Counted from the stretch's first letter, positions 12,301 through 24,400 are shown. The stretch: DNA of 64,000 nucleotides from Pseudozyma flocculosa PF-1 (GCF_000417875.1 NW_006920870.1:932727-996726), one strand, 5' to 3'. Notes: generated from the letters alone by a model not told the origin. Program-made: numbers and translations.

Positions 12301-12791
12301 TTGGATCCGGCGGCCGATTCATGCTGCGCCGGGTGTCGGCGCTGCTGCTGCTGCTGTTGCTGCTGCTGGCCGTTCGGGCTCGGGTCGGAGGTGCGGGCAT
12401 CGCTGCCCTCTGCGCTGCCGCCGACGCCGATGCCGTGGGGCGGAGATCGACTTCGGTTCCGGTTGAGACGCTTGGCGGGAGGGCTCGCCGTTCTGGCTGA
12501 CGGCGACGGTAGCGGGGGATGGTGGCTGGTTGGCGGCGTGATGGTAGCGTCGGCAGCCGCACTGGGCGAGGCCGTCTGCGGATGCTGCGCGAGACGGATG
12601 TCGGCCGGAGCATCAGCGATGACCGCGGACGAACGTTTGCGCTTCAGCCCCGGAGGGGCCCCGGCAGCCCCCGCCGGTGATGAGGAATCCATCAGCTCGA
12701 GATGGTGGCGGTGGTCGTTGCCTCGGCCGCTGCCGCTGCTCGAAGCTTCTGTATCGGGTCGATAGTCATGGAGAACGGGGCCTCGGGACAT
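9309..12791 (-). CDS. Large uncharacterised low-complexity protein
   Basis: I do not recognise this protein. Two long open segments (11155-12791 and 9309-11124, complement) join in frame if GTGAGT at 11154 is a donor and CCAG ending at 11125 is the acceptor, giving about 1150 residues. The intron would be only 30 bases (33 with the next CAG). The first half is Ser/Pro/Ala-rich, with a poly-Gln run, acidic patches and basic RRSGRIA and RTRSG elements, suggesting a nuclear protein. The second half has a more ordered core: CARLYLQLCILSHQLQAEL, FKTVEELRAEFL, and a helical block from LYAAMRYLAVYDEVVDRW through RLRKQMDMRKQEVARLL. It ends with an acidic Ser-rich tail. The start is uncertain: ATGs at 12860, 12791 and 12692 are all in frame. 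It could instead be two adjacent genes. Confidence 0.55.
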
Positions 12792-15178
12792 CCGGAACCG
12801 ATGGACCGGTGTGGGGCAGCGGTGATGGTGCCTGGCAATGAGCCAGGTCCCTCCTGGCACGGAATGCGGCGCACCCCGAGCAAGCCGCGGGAGCGAAGAG
12901 ACGGTGTCGCTGGCAGCAGGATGGGGCGGAATGTGGTGGCAGAGAGTGTGGTGGTGGTGTTGGTTATGTGGTGGATGATGGAGAGCGAATGTCGAAGGGC
13001 TGGCGAGACGAGGTGAAAGGACTGCAGAGGGAAGCGGGGCGAGACGAGAAGAGGGCGACGATCACAGCCGCTGCCGCTGCGACAATGGAGGGCGCCGTCG
13101 TCGTGCGAGGGGCGCGCCAACAAAGACAGGCACGGCCAGCTACAACTACTGTATGCAACAGGCAGGGGAAGAAGCGGTCAAGAGACCGCCGGAACGGAAG
13201 CGAGGCAATCGGACGGGCAAGAGTGCTGAGCGGGGGACGGCGTGCGGCGTGGAAACGAGATATCGACGCTGTCGAGCAAAGACAAGGAGGGCGTCGAGAT
13301 GGGCGGGTGGGTTGATGTGGGAAGTGTGGCGATGGTGGACGTCGTTGTCGAGCGGAAGGGTGATGGGTTCGGCCAGGCGGAGCGGGCGGATCTTGGGCGC
13401 GTTGCCGGCACGATGGAAGGGGCGGTACGTACGTAGCAGTAGAGAAGAGGCAGGCAGGCCAGAGGCTGGGCCCGCTGTCGCTGTCGCTGTTGCTGGCTGC
13501 GTGCGTTCGCCTAAACCTTGTCCCCCTTGTCACACCCACGGAGCTTTTTTCCTGATCCCGGCTGGGCCGAGGTTGAAGAGCTTAGCTTTGTGCCTGGCGG
13601 ACGAAGCAGCAGCTCCGTGTGTGTGTCGCTTCCAGCAGAAGCGGGCGACCGAGACCTTGCCACCTGTCTCTCCTCCGCGCAAAGGAGCTTTGCCTGCTCT
13701 TCAGACCAGCTGGAAGTGTGGTAACTACCCAGTTTTGTGTATGTAGTTGGTCGTCAGGTGTGGGAGGCCAGGTCGAGGAGGGGATGGGCGGGGGAGCGAC
13801 GGATCGGCAGCGTGGTACAGGAGGTATGCCAGTCGAGATGAGAGGCCAAGAGACGAGGTCAGCAGGAGTGCGTCGTGGACCCTTCTGCGCCAGAGCACAC
13901 GGCGGACGAGCATGTGTGTGTGCGTGGCCCAGGGCCAGCCTAGATGCGAGATTCGCTCCCCCCTCAAAAGAGAAAGCGGGCATTCAGCGCTGCCCGCCCG
14001 CCTCTCCTTTTGGCTTCGCCTGCGCCCCGCCCCGGCGGCGAAGATGACGATATTATTCGTACGCGCGTCCGACGCTCTGGGCGAGCCAGCCAACTCACAA
14101 GCTGAAGCTCAGTAGTCGCTAGCGATGGAACGCTGCAAGGCTAGGCTAGGGAGGTAGGAAAGAGCCGCTTGGCGTGAATCCGTCGTCTCGAGAATACACG
14201 ATCGGATGCGAACGCAGGGTGGACGTGGGGCGATGGTCCTGGCCCTGCTGCCCTGCGACCCTGCTGCGACAGAGGTGCGACTGGGGCAAAGTGCTTGGGT
14301 CTGTGCGTTGCTTGAAGATGAAGTCGGCGAGTACAGCGAGGAAGGCTTCGAGCTGTGACGGATGGTGGCAGGGAAAGAAGCGGTCAAGGATAGAGCGTTC
14401 AGATGAGCTGGGACAAGAGGCGATGAGCGACGGCTGACGAGCGCGCGCTGAGGCCCGCTGCCTCCGCCCGCCAGGCATCCATCATGCAGGCAAGAGGCAA
14501 GCAGGCCTCTCCTGCCTCCCCTTTCATCGCCACCTACCCGACTCTGCGCCGGCTCTTTAGTTGACCTTGCACATCACAGCGGAGCCAGAGCTGAGCCCAA
14601 GACCACTGCTGGTTCGGATTCAAATGCCGGGCTTCCTGCTCCGCCGACTTTTTCGACAGCATCGTCGCCACAGTCATGGTACGAGTACGTGCGACTCTGA
14701 GATGAGGCGTCGGATGCCAGGTCAACGGCCTCGAGTCTCGGAGCACGGCGTGGCCTGCAGCCTGCCTGCCTGGCCTGACCACGCCCGCTTGGCCTGAGTG
14801 TCTTCCCCGCCGTCGCTCGCGTGGAAACGCAAGAAAGGGCGAGGCTTCGGCACCGACTGCCAGAAGCAACCGGCGACCAAGCGACTGGTGGCTGCAACCC
14901 GGCACCCTCGGCGAATTAGACGGCCCTCTCCCCACATCGGCAGTCGCTGCTGCTGTCGCCCTCTCGCCCCTCTCGTCTTTTCCCCACGCTTCGGGTGCAG
15001 CCGATGATGATGATATGGTCGCTCCCATGCGACACGAAGCGCGGCCATCAGCGGGCGTGGCCCAGGCGGGCCATTCTGAAGAACCATAAGAAGGCCGCCG
15101 ACGTGTGGGTCCAACCGTTGCGCCCTTCATCGCTTCCACCGTCTCGTCTCGTCTCGTCTCCGCCGCCCTGCCTCGAGG
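12792..15178. other. Long divergent intergenic region without a recognisable gene
   Basis: This 2.39-kb spacer separates the orphan gene (minus) from the dehydrogenase gene (plus). It is purine/pyrimidine-biased and rich in short GT/TG and CT runs. Open frames on both strands are Arg/Ser/Pro-rich with no motif and no coherent splice structure. It probably holds two promoters and long leaders. Confidence 0.45.
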
Positions 15179-16825
15179 ATGTCGTTTTCTACCTTCTCAA
15201 AGAGTCTCCCGCCATCGCTGAGCCTTGCCGGCCGCACCGCCCTCATCACCGGCGCATCGTCCGGCATCGGCCGCCAGACTGCGCTCCATCTCGCCCGGGT
15301 TGGCGCTTCAATCTTCTGCGCGGACCTCGTGAGTAGCGCTGGGGTCTGAACCCACTGTCGCCTCGCTGACTGGAACGGCAGCGGCTCCATCCGATCCTTC
15401 CCCATGCATTCAGAGACCCGAGCCCATCGACGACAGACCCGCGCCAAAGGCAGGCGCCACGGAACCGCTCGGCTCGCCCGCTCGTCAGGGCTCCCGCCAC
15501 GTTCCCACCCACGAGCGTGAGTGACCGCGTGGTCCGGCATCGGCTCGTCGTGGCTCTATCCACCCCCCGAGGTGAAATCGCGCTGATATCCCCGCCGCCT
15601 CGTCGACGCAGTCATCAACCGTCTCGGAGGCAAGGCCGAGTTCCAAAAGCTCGACGTTCGCAATGAGGTCGACTTCAAGAAGAGCATGGCGAGTGCCGTC
15701 GAGCTCGGCAACGGTCGTTTGGACGTGTACGTGTCGGGGCGGCTGCCTGGTGGTCCTTACGCCTCGAGAACGAAGCTGATTCTGTCTCCCTTACCTGTGT
15801 CCATGACTGACAGCATGATCAACAACGCCGGGTGAGCCCATCGCGTCAGGCCCACCTTTCCCCGCCCGGACGATCGTCTTTGCTGACTCGCGCCTTCGCT
15901 CTTCATCCGCCACGTACAGCATCACCTCTTTCTCGTGAGTCGCCGAGCAGCAATGAGAGACTCCTCCGCGTGCTGCATCGCTGACGCTCAAGCGATCGCC
16001 TCTGCCCATCGACAGCGGGGGCATCGAGGGCGAGTCGCTCGACATCCTCGATCGCATGCTAGCGGTCAACGTCAAGGGCCTGTACATCGGCACACAGCTT
16101 GCTGTGAGTGCGGTTACGAGACCGACGCCGCCGTCGCTGCTCTGCACCGATCTGCTAACCAGTGGCTGCATCTTTTGGCGCCGCTCGTCATGTCGGAACG
16201 AATGCAGATCCGGCAAATGATGAAGCAGGAGCCGCTGGCCTTTCCCGCCGACCTGGAAGAGGACCTGGACGCCAACGAGGAGGAGGACATCTCCTCGCAG
16301 CCTCGGTCGCGCCCTCCCTTTTCCGAGGAGCAAGGTCCGCCCGCCACCGTCGGACGTCTGCCCGGCGACAAGGGCGGGCGCGGCTCGCGGGGCAACATTG
16401 TCAACATTGCCTCGATCCACGGCCTCATTGGCGGGCCCGGCGAGCCAGCCTACTGCGCGTCCAAGGGCGCCGTCATCAACCTGACGCGCCAGGTGGCGTG
16501 CGACTACGCCAAGCACCGCATCAACGTCAACGCCATCTGCCCCGGCTACCTCGACACTGCGATGACGGTCAATATCCCCGAGGAGATCTCCAAACAGCGC
16601 CCCACGTACTGGCCCCACCGCGGATCCGCCCGCGACGTGGCCAAGAGCGTCATGTGGGTGGTCCCCAGCCTGCACTTGCTTCTCTGGGCCGCCAAACCTG
16701 CTGCTGACACGGCCTCGTCCTCGTCCTCGCTTCACGCTGCTGGCCGCAACAGGTACTTTGCCCGCGACGCACCCTGGAGCACGGGCACCATCCTCGCCCT
16801 CGACGGCGGCACCACCGCTCGTTGA
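15179..16825 (+). CDS. Short-chain dehydrogenase/reductase with eight exons, two of them microexons
   Basis: Exons 15179-15328, 15414-15516, 15612-15726, 15814-15831, 15920-15934, 16016-16103, 16163-16653 and 16753-16825 give 350 residues. The classical SDR signatures are all present: TGASSGIG (24-31, NAD(P) binding), NNAG (126-129), the Asn of AVNVKG, the Ser of VNIASIHG, YCASK (catalytic Tyr-Lys) and ICPGYLDTAM. The C-terminus WSTGTILALDGGTTAR is typical of SDR oxidoreductases. NNAG lies wholly in an 18-base exon, and the next exon is 15 bases. Two non-family segments are inserted: a 34-residue Pro-rich exon after the second strand (ADL) and about 50 acidic residues before the catalytic serine. 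The substrate cannot be told from sequence. Every splice keeps frame, which supports the model. Confidence 0.9.
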
Positions 16826-16866
16826 TCGTGCCACTCGGGCGCACTCGCCCGCTCGACACTGTCCTA

Positions 16867-16918
16867 CCGACGACGACGACGACAACGACGACGACGACAA
16901 CGACGACGACGACGACGA
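16867..16918. repeat. ACG/AAC trinucleotide repeat
   Basis: A run of CGA-type triplets with two AAC variants lies in the 153-base spacer between the convergent dehydrogenase and SPT20 stop codons, so it is in untranslated sequence of one or both transcripts. Confidence 0.85.
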
Positions 16919-16979
16919 ATCGTATCAGATGCCTTCCATTCCAAGGACGCCGGCTGTCGACTGAAAAGAGCCGGCGGGG

Positions 16980-19838
16980 CTACGACGAATTGCCCCAATT
17001 GCCCAGTCCAGCGAGTCCGACGCCGACGGGCAGGTCGGACAGGTTGTTGCCCTGCGGCTGGCCAGGCTGCTGCTGCTGCTGCTGCGGCATCATGCCGACG
17101 CCGTGCGGCAGGCCGGGATACCCTCCGGCCCCGTTCATGAATCCGCCTCCGTTGTTGCCGACGCCCGGCTGACCCTGCTGCGATCCCGTGGGCATCATGC
17201 CCATGCCCATTCCCGGCGCGCCGCCCATCATCGTCGCAGCCATGTTGCCTGCCTGCGGCGTCCCCATTGATACGCCCGGCATCATGCCCGCCAACCCCGG
17301 CCCGCCCATGCCCACGCCGTTGGGCGCAAACATGCCCGCCGAGCCGTTGTTCATCATCGGTAGGCCGTAGAACGGCCCGGCGTTCATCCCGTTCGCCTGC
17401 TGCTGCTGCTGTTGTTGCTGCATGAACATGGCCGCCTGGACTTGCTGCTGCTGCTGCTGCTGCGCCACGTTGGGCATGGCGTGGGAGAGCGTCGGCGTCG
17501 ACTGGATCGACGCCGGCGTGGCAGCAGACATGGCGGGCGCCTCGGTCGATGTCGGATCGGTGCCCGCCTTGGCAGCCGACGTGTTTGTCTTGGTGGGCGA
17601 AGTCTTGGCCTTGCTCGCCTTGCTCGCCGCGGGCTTCTTGGCCGCCGGTTTCTTGGCCGGCGTTGGCTTCTTGCCCGCCGTCGCGCCGGTGGTGGTGGCA
17701 TCGGCCTTGGCAGGCGTCGCGGCGTCCGCCTTGCCCTTTGTCGGAGACGTGCCGGCCTTTGCGGCGCCCGAGCCCTTGTCGCCGTTGGCCGCGCCGTTGG
17801 CTGCAGTGCCACCGCCGGCGGCCGTGTCGCCCTCGTCCTTCTTCTTCTTCGACTTGCTCTTCTTGGCCGGCGCCGCCGCCGCCGCTTGATCCTTTTCCTT
17901 CTTCTCCTTCTCCTCCTTTTCCTTTTCCGCCTTTTCCTTTTCCTCCTTCTCCTTGCGCTCCTTTTCCTCCTTGGCCAGCTGTGCCTTTTTCTTCTTGCTC
18001 AGCGGCTTGCCCGTCGTCGCTGCCGTGTCCTTCTTGGCTGCGGCCGCTGCCTCCTCTTCCTTCTTCTTGGCCTCGGCCGCAGCAGCGGCCGCCGCCGCGG
18101 CCGCCGCTTCGGCTTCCTCCTTTTCGCGTTGCGCCTTCTTCTTCTTCTTGGCGGGTGGTTTCTTGGCCGGCTCTGCCTTGTCCCCCTTGGCGGCCGCGCC
18201 CGAGGTCTTGCCCGAGTCGTCCTTCGTGCCGGAAGCGGTGCCGGATGCGGCGTGTGGGTCTGCGGCCAGGTTCCTCCCCATGCGCCATTTTTCGATGAAC
18301 GCCATCCGTCCGAACCTGTGCGCAAAAGTAGGGGTTAGGCAGGCAGAGTGTCAGCTTTAAGAGGCAGCGATCGTGCGTCCAGCAAAGGCCGTCGAAGGAG
18401 ACCCACGTCGGCACAAATGCCTTCGACGCTGCGGCGGCGGCCTGCGCGTTGACGGGAGCGACGGCAGCGAGGGCGGAGCCGTCCGGCGGTTTGGCAGCGG
18501 ATGGGACGGTGCGCAAGCCTCCTTCCATCATACGCATGATCTTCTCCCTCCTCTGTCGGCTCGCCTCTTCCTTTTCCATCTCTATGCTGTTGGCGCCGCG
18601 CTTTTTGCTGGCGTTGCGGTGGAAGGGCAGCGGCGAGGCAGACGAGGGCGCGTAGGCCGAGGGCGGCGCTGTGGAGCTGAGCATCAAATTGGCGATGCGG
18701 GATGCTTGCGGGTCGGGCGACAAGCAGAGCGGTGGCGCGGTAAGGGACTACAGTCACCAAGTCGAAGGTTGGTCAGCGTCATCCGCGGTCGTGCGAGGTG
18801 CGAGGTCAGCACAGCCAGAAGGGCGAACGAGACTTACCAGAATCTTGGCCTCGACCTCGAGCGCCTCCTGATCCGACCAGATGCCGCCGGTCATGTCGTC
18901 GAGCATCTTGAGGTCGCTCCAGAGGGTCTCGGAGGTGGGATGCAGCACGATGCGATAGATTTCGATTCCCGCGAGCGCGCCGAACTTGCCGTCAAGGGAC
19001 GATCCGCTAGGCCCGCCGCCTCCGATGAGATTTCGCGCGCCATAGCGGCCGCCCTCGCGCAGGTAGAACAGGGACGGAGGCTGCGCCGTCGAAGATGCAG
19101 AGCCAGACGCCGTCGCGGATCCTCCGGGAGCAGGACGCGGCTGCCGAAGGCTCGATCCGTTCGATAGGGAGTGCAGCTGTGATGGCGGAAGGGCCGAGTT
19201 GAGCGAGACGTTGTGCGAGCGGTGATCGTGCACCTCGACGATCAGGCAGCCTTTAGCGTCGGCAGGCAGAGCACGGCCAGCAGCGACAGCGTCGGAGAGC
19301 GGGCATCAGCAAGTGTCCTTCTCAGCTTGTCTCTCGGGATGCGTGCATGCACTGCATCGGGCATCATGGGTCAAGCTCACCTTCAAAGAACTGCACGCCC
19401 GAGTCGGTCAGCACGTCGACGAGGTCAGCGGGGACGCGTTGGTCGCGGATGTACTGCAGGAACGCCTTTGGCATTGCGATGCGATGGCAAGACGGGAAAA
19501 GGGCCGCGCGTGCGGTCTCCGGATGAGCACAAGATGGCAGAGCGAGTACGAAACTGCGGCACAGCGAGCTCACCTTGACCGGGCTATCGAACAGGAACAT
19601 GCCATTCTGTGGTGCGGTTCAGGCGGCCGGGCGTGGATGTCAAGGAGTGGGGTGGTCAGCCTCGACGGGCGCCGATGATCTGGGGTCGCCAGACCAGGCG
19701 CCGACGCCTCACCTGACGCTCGAATCTAAAGTGGCTGTTGTGCAGGTGGAGCACGAGGCTGGGGCGGTCCTTGCGATGGCGTCGAAGGATCTGCCGGTTC
19801 GTGCGGGAAAAGTTGTAGACCGAAGCGGTGGTGGCCAT
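16980..19838 (-). CDS. SPT20: SAGA complex subunit Spt20
   Basis: Six exons (19713-19838, 19574-19606, 19381-19465, 18838-19250, 18407-18747, 16980-18315, complement) encode 777 residues. The N-terminal ~270 residues are the Spt20 domain: LVLHLHNSHFRFERQ, then FLFDSPVK in a 33-base exon, DQRVPADLVDVLTDSGVQFF, CLIVEVHDHRS, a Ser-rich insert, SLFYLREGGRYGARNL, IEIYRIVLHPTSETLW and EALEVEAKIL. The domain closes with PPLCLSPDP and FGRMAFIEKWRMGRN, the latter formed by a splice. The rest is a Lys/Glu/Ala-rich segment and a Gln/Met/Gly/Pro-rich tail with several polyglutamine runs. Spt20 is a structural subunit that holds the SAGA transcription coactivator together in the nucleus. The gene is divergent from the NME6-like gene. 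Confidence 0.93.
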
Positions 19839-20431
19839 CTTGGGCGGGTCGGCGGCGGAGGCAGAGGGCGCGGATGAGGATTCTGCGTCCGTGTACGATT
19901 TAACAAGCAGCTATCGATGGACAGCACATGGGTCGATGAGGATGAAGAGGCAGAGGCGGTCGAGACGGGACGTCTTCCGACGCGTAGAAGACGCGAAGGG
20001 TCCGGGATCAGCAGGCAGGCAGGGGGGCAGGCGATGTCGCAAGACCGCGGTTGCTATGGTTCGGCCGCGGCGCTCCTTTTCAAAGCGGTGACGATCGTGT
20101 TGAAGGTTCAAGGAGAAGGAGGAGAGGAGGAAGGCCGACGGTGGTGTTGGTGTCGAAGCTGATGGTGGTGAGCAGTTGGTGGAGGCGGGTTGCCAAGGCG
20201 CTTCCCAACGCGCGCTGCAGGTCGGATGGGCCGGCATGGCCTGCCTGCCCGGCATGGCATGGCTTTGGGGTTGGCGTCGGTTCGGCTCCGTCGGCGTCGC
20301 CGAGCAGCCTCCACCTGGCCGACCTGGCCGTTGTCTTCGCAGATCAAAGGTACGCTGCTTCTTTGGCCGACGCACCTTCCATCCCGCCAACGACGATTCC
20401 GACGACAACGACCCTACCTACACGTACAGCC
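19839..20431. other. Divergent promoter (SPT20 / NME6-like)
   Basis: This 593-base spacer between two start codons serves both genes. The GC-rich sequence has no clear TATA element and no coding signal I can support. Confidence 0.5.
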
Positions 20432-21166
20432 ATGTCGCACCTTCGGCTCATCCCGCGCCCCTCCCCCACGGCCCTTCGGATATGCCCGACGCCAAAGGGT
20501 GACCCGACGGCGGGCGCGGTGCGGCACCTCTCCTCCTCCTCGTCGGCCCCGCCGAGGGAGATGGAGCTCACCCTGGCGCTCCTCAAGCCCTCGCTCTGCA
20601 GCTACCAGCCCGACGTGAGCGCGGTGCTCAAGGAGATCAAGCAGTCCGGCCTGCAGATGGTGCGGTCCAAGCGCCTCTTTTGGAAGGCCGACGACGCGCA
20701 CCGCTTCTACGCCGAGCACCGCGGGCGCTTCTACTACGATCGCCTCGTCGTGGGTATGACGAGCGGTCCCTCGATGGCGCTCGCGCTGGCCGGGCCGGAT
20801 GCCATCAGGACGTGGAGGGCCATGTTGGGCCCCACAAAGGCCTACCGCGCGAAGTGGGAGCAGCCCCACACCTTGCGTGCCCGCTACGGCCTCGGCGATA
20901 CCCGAAACGGCTTCCACGGCTCAGGTGCGTCTCCCTGCGAGCCCCCCTTCTCCCCCTCCTTCGTTGCCCCCCGGGCAGGGCCGAGTCTGACTACTGCCAC
21001 TGCTTCGCTATGCTGCACCTTCTCTCCCGCGGCAGATTCGCCCGAGTCTGCCAAGCGCGAACTCGCCCAGGTCTTCCAAGGTTGGGACGTCGACTGGTGG
21101 CTTGCACGAGAAACGGGCCGCCTGCCCGTAGACGGCGATGGCAAGGCTGGGCCCTTGCCCTTCTGA
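20432..21166 (+). CDS. Nucleoside diphosphate kinase, NME6-like, probably mitochondrial
   Basis: Exons 20432-20924 and 21036-21166 give 207 residues. The start is the ATG of MSHLRLIPRPSPTALRI. The Arg/Ser-rich, acid-poor leader of about 43 residues looks like a mitochondrial presequence. The kinase fold follows: MELTLALLKPS, RFYAEHRGRFYYDRLV, MTSGPSMALALAG, DAIRTWRAMLGPTKA and the active-site NGFHGSDSPESAKRE with phospho-acceptor His162. The splice falls inside HGS|D. RTWRAMLGPT and the HRGRFYYDRLV block resemble NME6 rather than the housekeeping NME1/2 group. Group-I enzymes transfer phosphate from ATP to NDPs. NME6 homologues can be weak or need a partner, so full activity is an inference. 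The usual KPD of the first strand is KPS here. Confidence 0.9.
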   Translation: MSHLRLIPRPSPTALRICPTPKGDPTAGAVRHLSSSSSAPPREMELTLALLKPSLCSYQPDVSAVLKEIKQSGLQMVRSKRLFWKADDAHRFYAEHRGRFYYDRLVVGMTSGPSMALALAGPDAIRTWRAMLGPTKAYRAKWEQPHTLRARYGLGDTRNGFHGSGASPCEPPFSPSFVAPRAGPSLTTATASLCCTFSPAADSPESAKRELAQVFQGWDVDWWLARETGRLPVDGDGKAGPLPF

Positions 21167-21492
21167 CGTTGCAGTCTGCCCCAGCCCCTTACCTTCGTCC
21201 CGTCACCATGTAACACCACCATCGGCACCAGCTGTATACCACTCGACGAGCGTCCGACGCGCCCATGCTTGCGTGATCATCGATTCGAGAAGAGCTCTCT
21301 TGGTTGGTCCTCGGGAACGAAGCTAGTGTGAGACAACAAGAAGCATCGGCTGCTAGACAGAGGGTCAGGGGAGGGCCGGGAGGTATATGCGTGCAGATGT
21401 GAGGGAGCGATGGCGAGAAGAGCGTCGGCGGGGGCAGCGACGCCGATGGCGACGCGGCAGCGAGGGAGGGTGTGGCGGGAAGGGCGACGGAC
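21167..21492. other. Intergenic, convergent 3' ends
   Basis: This 326-base spacer lies between the kinase stop and the condensin subunit stop. I see nothing beyond untranslated sequence. Confidence 0.6.
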
Positions 21493-24400
21493 TCATGCGC
21501 TGCGGAAAGCTTTGGGATCCTTGACAATCCTCAGGCTCTCGAGCTTGCCGACCTTGATACGGTCCTCCTGGTCCTCCTCATCGTCCTCGTCCCATCCCTC
21601 GCCACCCAGATCGTCGTCGTCCTCGGTCGAGCTGATGATCCTCGCACCGCCGGCGCCCTTGGCCAGCTGCTCAAACATGCTCGCCATGCCGTCGGCGTCG
21701 GTGCGTTCCGCCTCGCCGGCGCCGTCGTCCACATCGCCGAACGGTGACGGTGTCGTGCTCTTGCGGCTGCGGCCGGCACTGCCGCGTCGTTTGGGCCGTG
21801 GCTGGTCGTCGCTGCCCGTCGAAATCTGCAGACCCTCCTCGTTGGCCAGGTGCAGCAGGCAGATGAAGCAGAACGACGTCGAGATCTCCTCCATCTTGTC
21901 CCTGGGATAGGCCTTCTTGAGCCCCGTCAGCACCGTGTCGAACGTCTTGTACTCGGCGGCCGGCTTTGTCGTCGCCGTCAAGTCCTGCAGTGCCACAAGT
22001 GCGCGATAGCAGGTATGTCAGCGAACTGGTTTGGGCTGTTCGATCAACGCCGAATGGCCTCTCGCACTCACATCTCCAGGGTTGTCGTCCGTGTCGGCCG
22101 GTGCGGCCGTGGAGGTGTCGCCGTCGACCTCAGTAATGATGCCCAGCTCCTTCCAGATATTCTCCTTGAGCTTCTTGACATCGACCCGCTTCGCCTTCTT
22201 GGCATAGTTGACATACTCTGGCTTGATGCGGTTGAGCGCGGCCAGAGACTGGATCTCCTCGTCCTCGAGATCCGCTCCGCCGTTGGCGGCTGCACTCGGC
22301 GACCCGTGCTCGCCCCCGGCGAGGTCCGAGATCGGGTCGAAGCCCTCGTCATTGTCGTGGAAGAACTGCGTGTCGAACGGCATCGCCGCGCCGCTGTCGT
22401 CGTCGTCGCCGCCGAGAACATCGCCGCCGTGGGCGGCAGCGGCCTGAGCCCAAAACTGCTCGTCGATGCCGCCCGTGTTGAGCCTCGACGAGCCGCCCCT
22501 CCGCCGCATGTTGATGGCGACCCTGGGCTTGAGGAAGAGCTTGAGGAGCTGCCGGGAGTTGAAGTGCCGGTCCTCGGGCAGGAGGTAAGCATCGCTGTTC
22601 GAGTTGCTCAGCGAGACCTTGGACCGGGTCGTCGCAGGGAGCTGGATGCTGCCCGGCTGCTTGGCCGGCTCGAAGATCTCCTTGGCGTCCACGGCGCCCT
22701 CGTCGGACAGGAAATCGATCACGAACGGCTCCTTGGACTTGCGCGTCGTCGTGGCACCCGACGCGGCCTTTCCTCCGCCTTCGTCGCCTGCAGAGCGATG
22801 AAGAAGCGAGGTTAGAGCATTGTCGCGCAAATCAGCATATGCTCACTAGCGGTGCCTTCCGCCCGGCCGGCTACTCACCCTTCTTGCCGTTGATGCCGCC
22901 CAGGCCGAGGGGACCTGCGCCCACGCGCGACATCTTCCAGTGCTCCGGACCGGCCCAGTTGCGCATCAGCCGCCGGTCGAAGTAGTCAAAGAGGCCAGCG
23001 TCGGCGCCGGCCTCGTCGTCGTTGTCCCTCCCCTCGCCGCCGTTGAAGGCCATCGCCATGACCAGGTCTCCCTGGCTCGGTCCGGCGGCATGGTCAAAGG
23101 GCCCGTAGCCGGCGCCTTGGCCGACGGCATCGTCGACGGCGGCCGCCATGCCCTCGTCGGCCTCCGGCGCGTCGAAAAAGTCGATGCCGCCGTCGTCGTC
23201 GTCGTCCCCGGCCCCGAGCAGGCCATCGTCGTCCTCGACACCCATCGAAGGACCGGTACTCCGACCCGCCCCAGAGAAGAAGTCGGCTCCGTCACCGTCG
23301 CCGTGCAGCATGACGTTGTTGTCGTCCTGGAAGTCGTCGAAGGGCGTCATGGTCTGTGCCATGCCGGCATCGTCCGTCTGCATCGCAAGACCGACACCCG
23401 GATCCTCGACGTCGTCGAGCCCGACCCCAAACGGCGTGTTGTCGCTCTCGGAGAAGCTGAAGTTGCACAGCGAGGGGCAGATGACGCGGCCGCCGATCAG
23501 GGAGGCGATGGTACCGTCGGAGCCGTACGCGGCCTCGCCCTCGAAGAGCTTAGCGCGGAGCTTGCTGAGGTCCATCAGGTCGACCTCGTCGTCGGCGGCC
23601 TTGACATTGGTCTCGGCTGCCGCCGTGGGATCGTCGTCGGCATCGCCCTCGTCGCCGACCCCGGCGACGTCAGAGGCGTCGAAGACGACCCGGCCGTTGG
23701 AATCGACGCCGAGATGGTTCATCAACAGGCCGCCCGCTCCGCCCTCGTCAAAGTCGGCGCTCGTCTTCTTGAAGAGCGGGTCGACGGTGAACTCGAGGTC
23801 GAACTTCTTGGCCTGGATCTGGCTGAAGTTCTTGGCCAGTGTGGCCTCCTTGTTGCGCGTCCGCTTCCGGCCTCTGGTCGCGCCTCCGGCCTCGCCGTCC
23901 TCGTCAAAGTCTTCCTCGTCGTCGTCGAGGTCGGCGCCGTCCTCGCCTCCACGTCCGCGCTTCTCCTTGGCATTTTCGCCGTTGATCTCGTCCTGGAGGC
24001 CGCTGAGGAGCTTTCCGGTCTCGACGACGACGGAGTCGACTCGGCTGGTCCACACCTTGACGCAGCCATCGAGGGTGCACGAGGCCTTCTGGAAATTGAT
24101 GGAGCCGTCGCCGCTCTCGTTTCGCAGCAGCGACATATCGTGAAAGTAGTCGATCAGCGCAAAGGACCACGTGTTTGTCGAGTTTATTTTCTGTCGGCCA
24201 GGCAGGGACACAGATCGGTCACAACAGATCAGTCAAACGCCCACTGCGACGTGTTTAGCTCGCGCCACGCCGGCGTACTCACGTTGTCCGTGGCCATCTT
24301 CATCCACTCTTCGAAGCTGGTGGTGTCGACGCTGATGGCTGCGGGAGCATCCACGCCAGCTGCCCCTCCAACCCTGGCGCTCCGTGACGCCATGATGAGG

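Noticed and set aside
12342..12370. CTG/TTG repeats, considered as a repeat or CRISPR-like array
   Set aside because: They encode polyglutamine in the orphan protein on the minus strand. There are no spacers, and CRISPR arrays are not expected in a fungal nuclear genome.
12964..13746. Open frames of about 190 residues on both strands upstream of the dehydrogenase gene
   Set aside because: They are Arg/Ser/Pro-rich without motif, without coherent splice sites, and overlap each other on opposite strands. More likely leader sequence.
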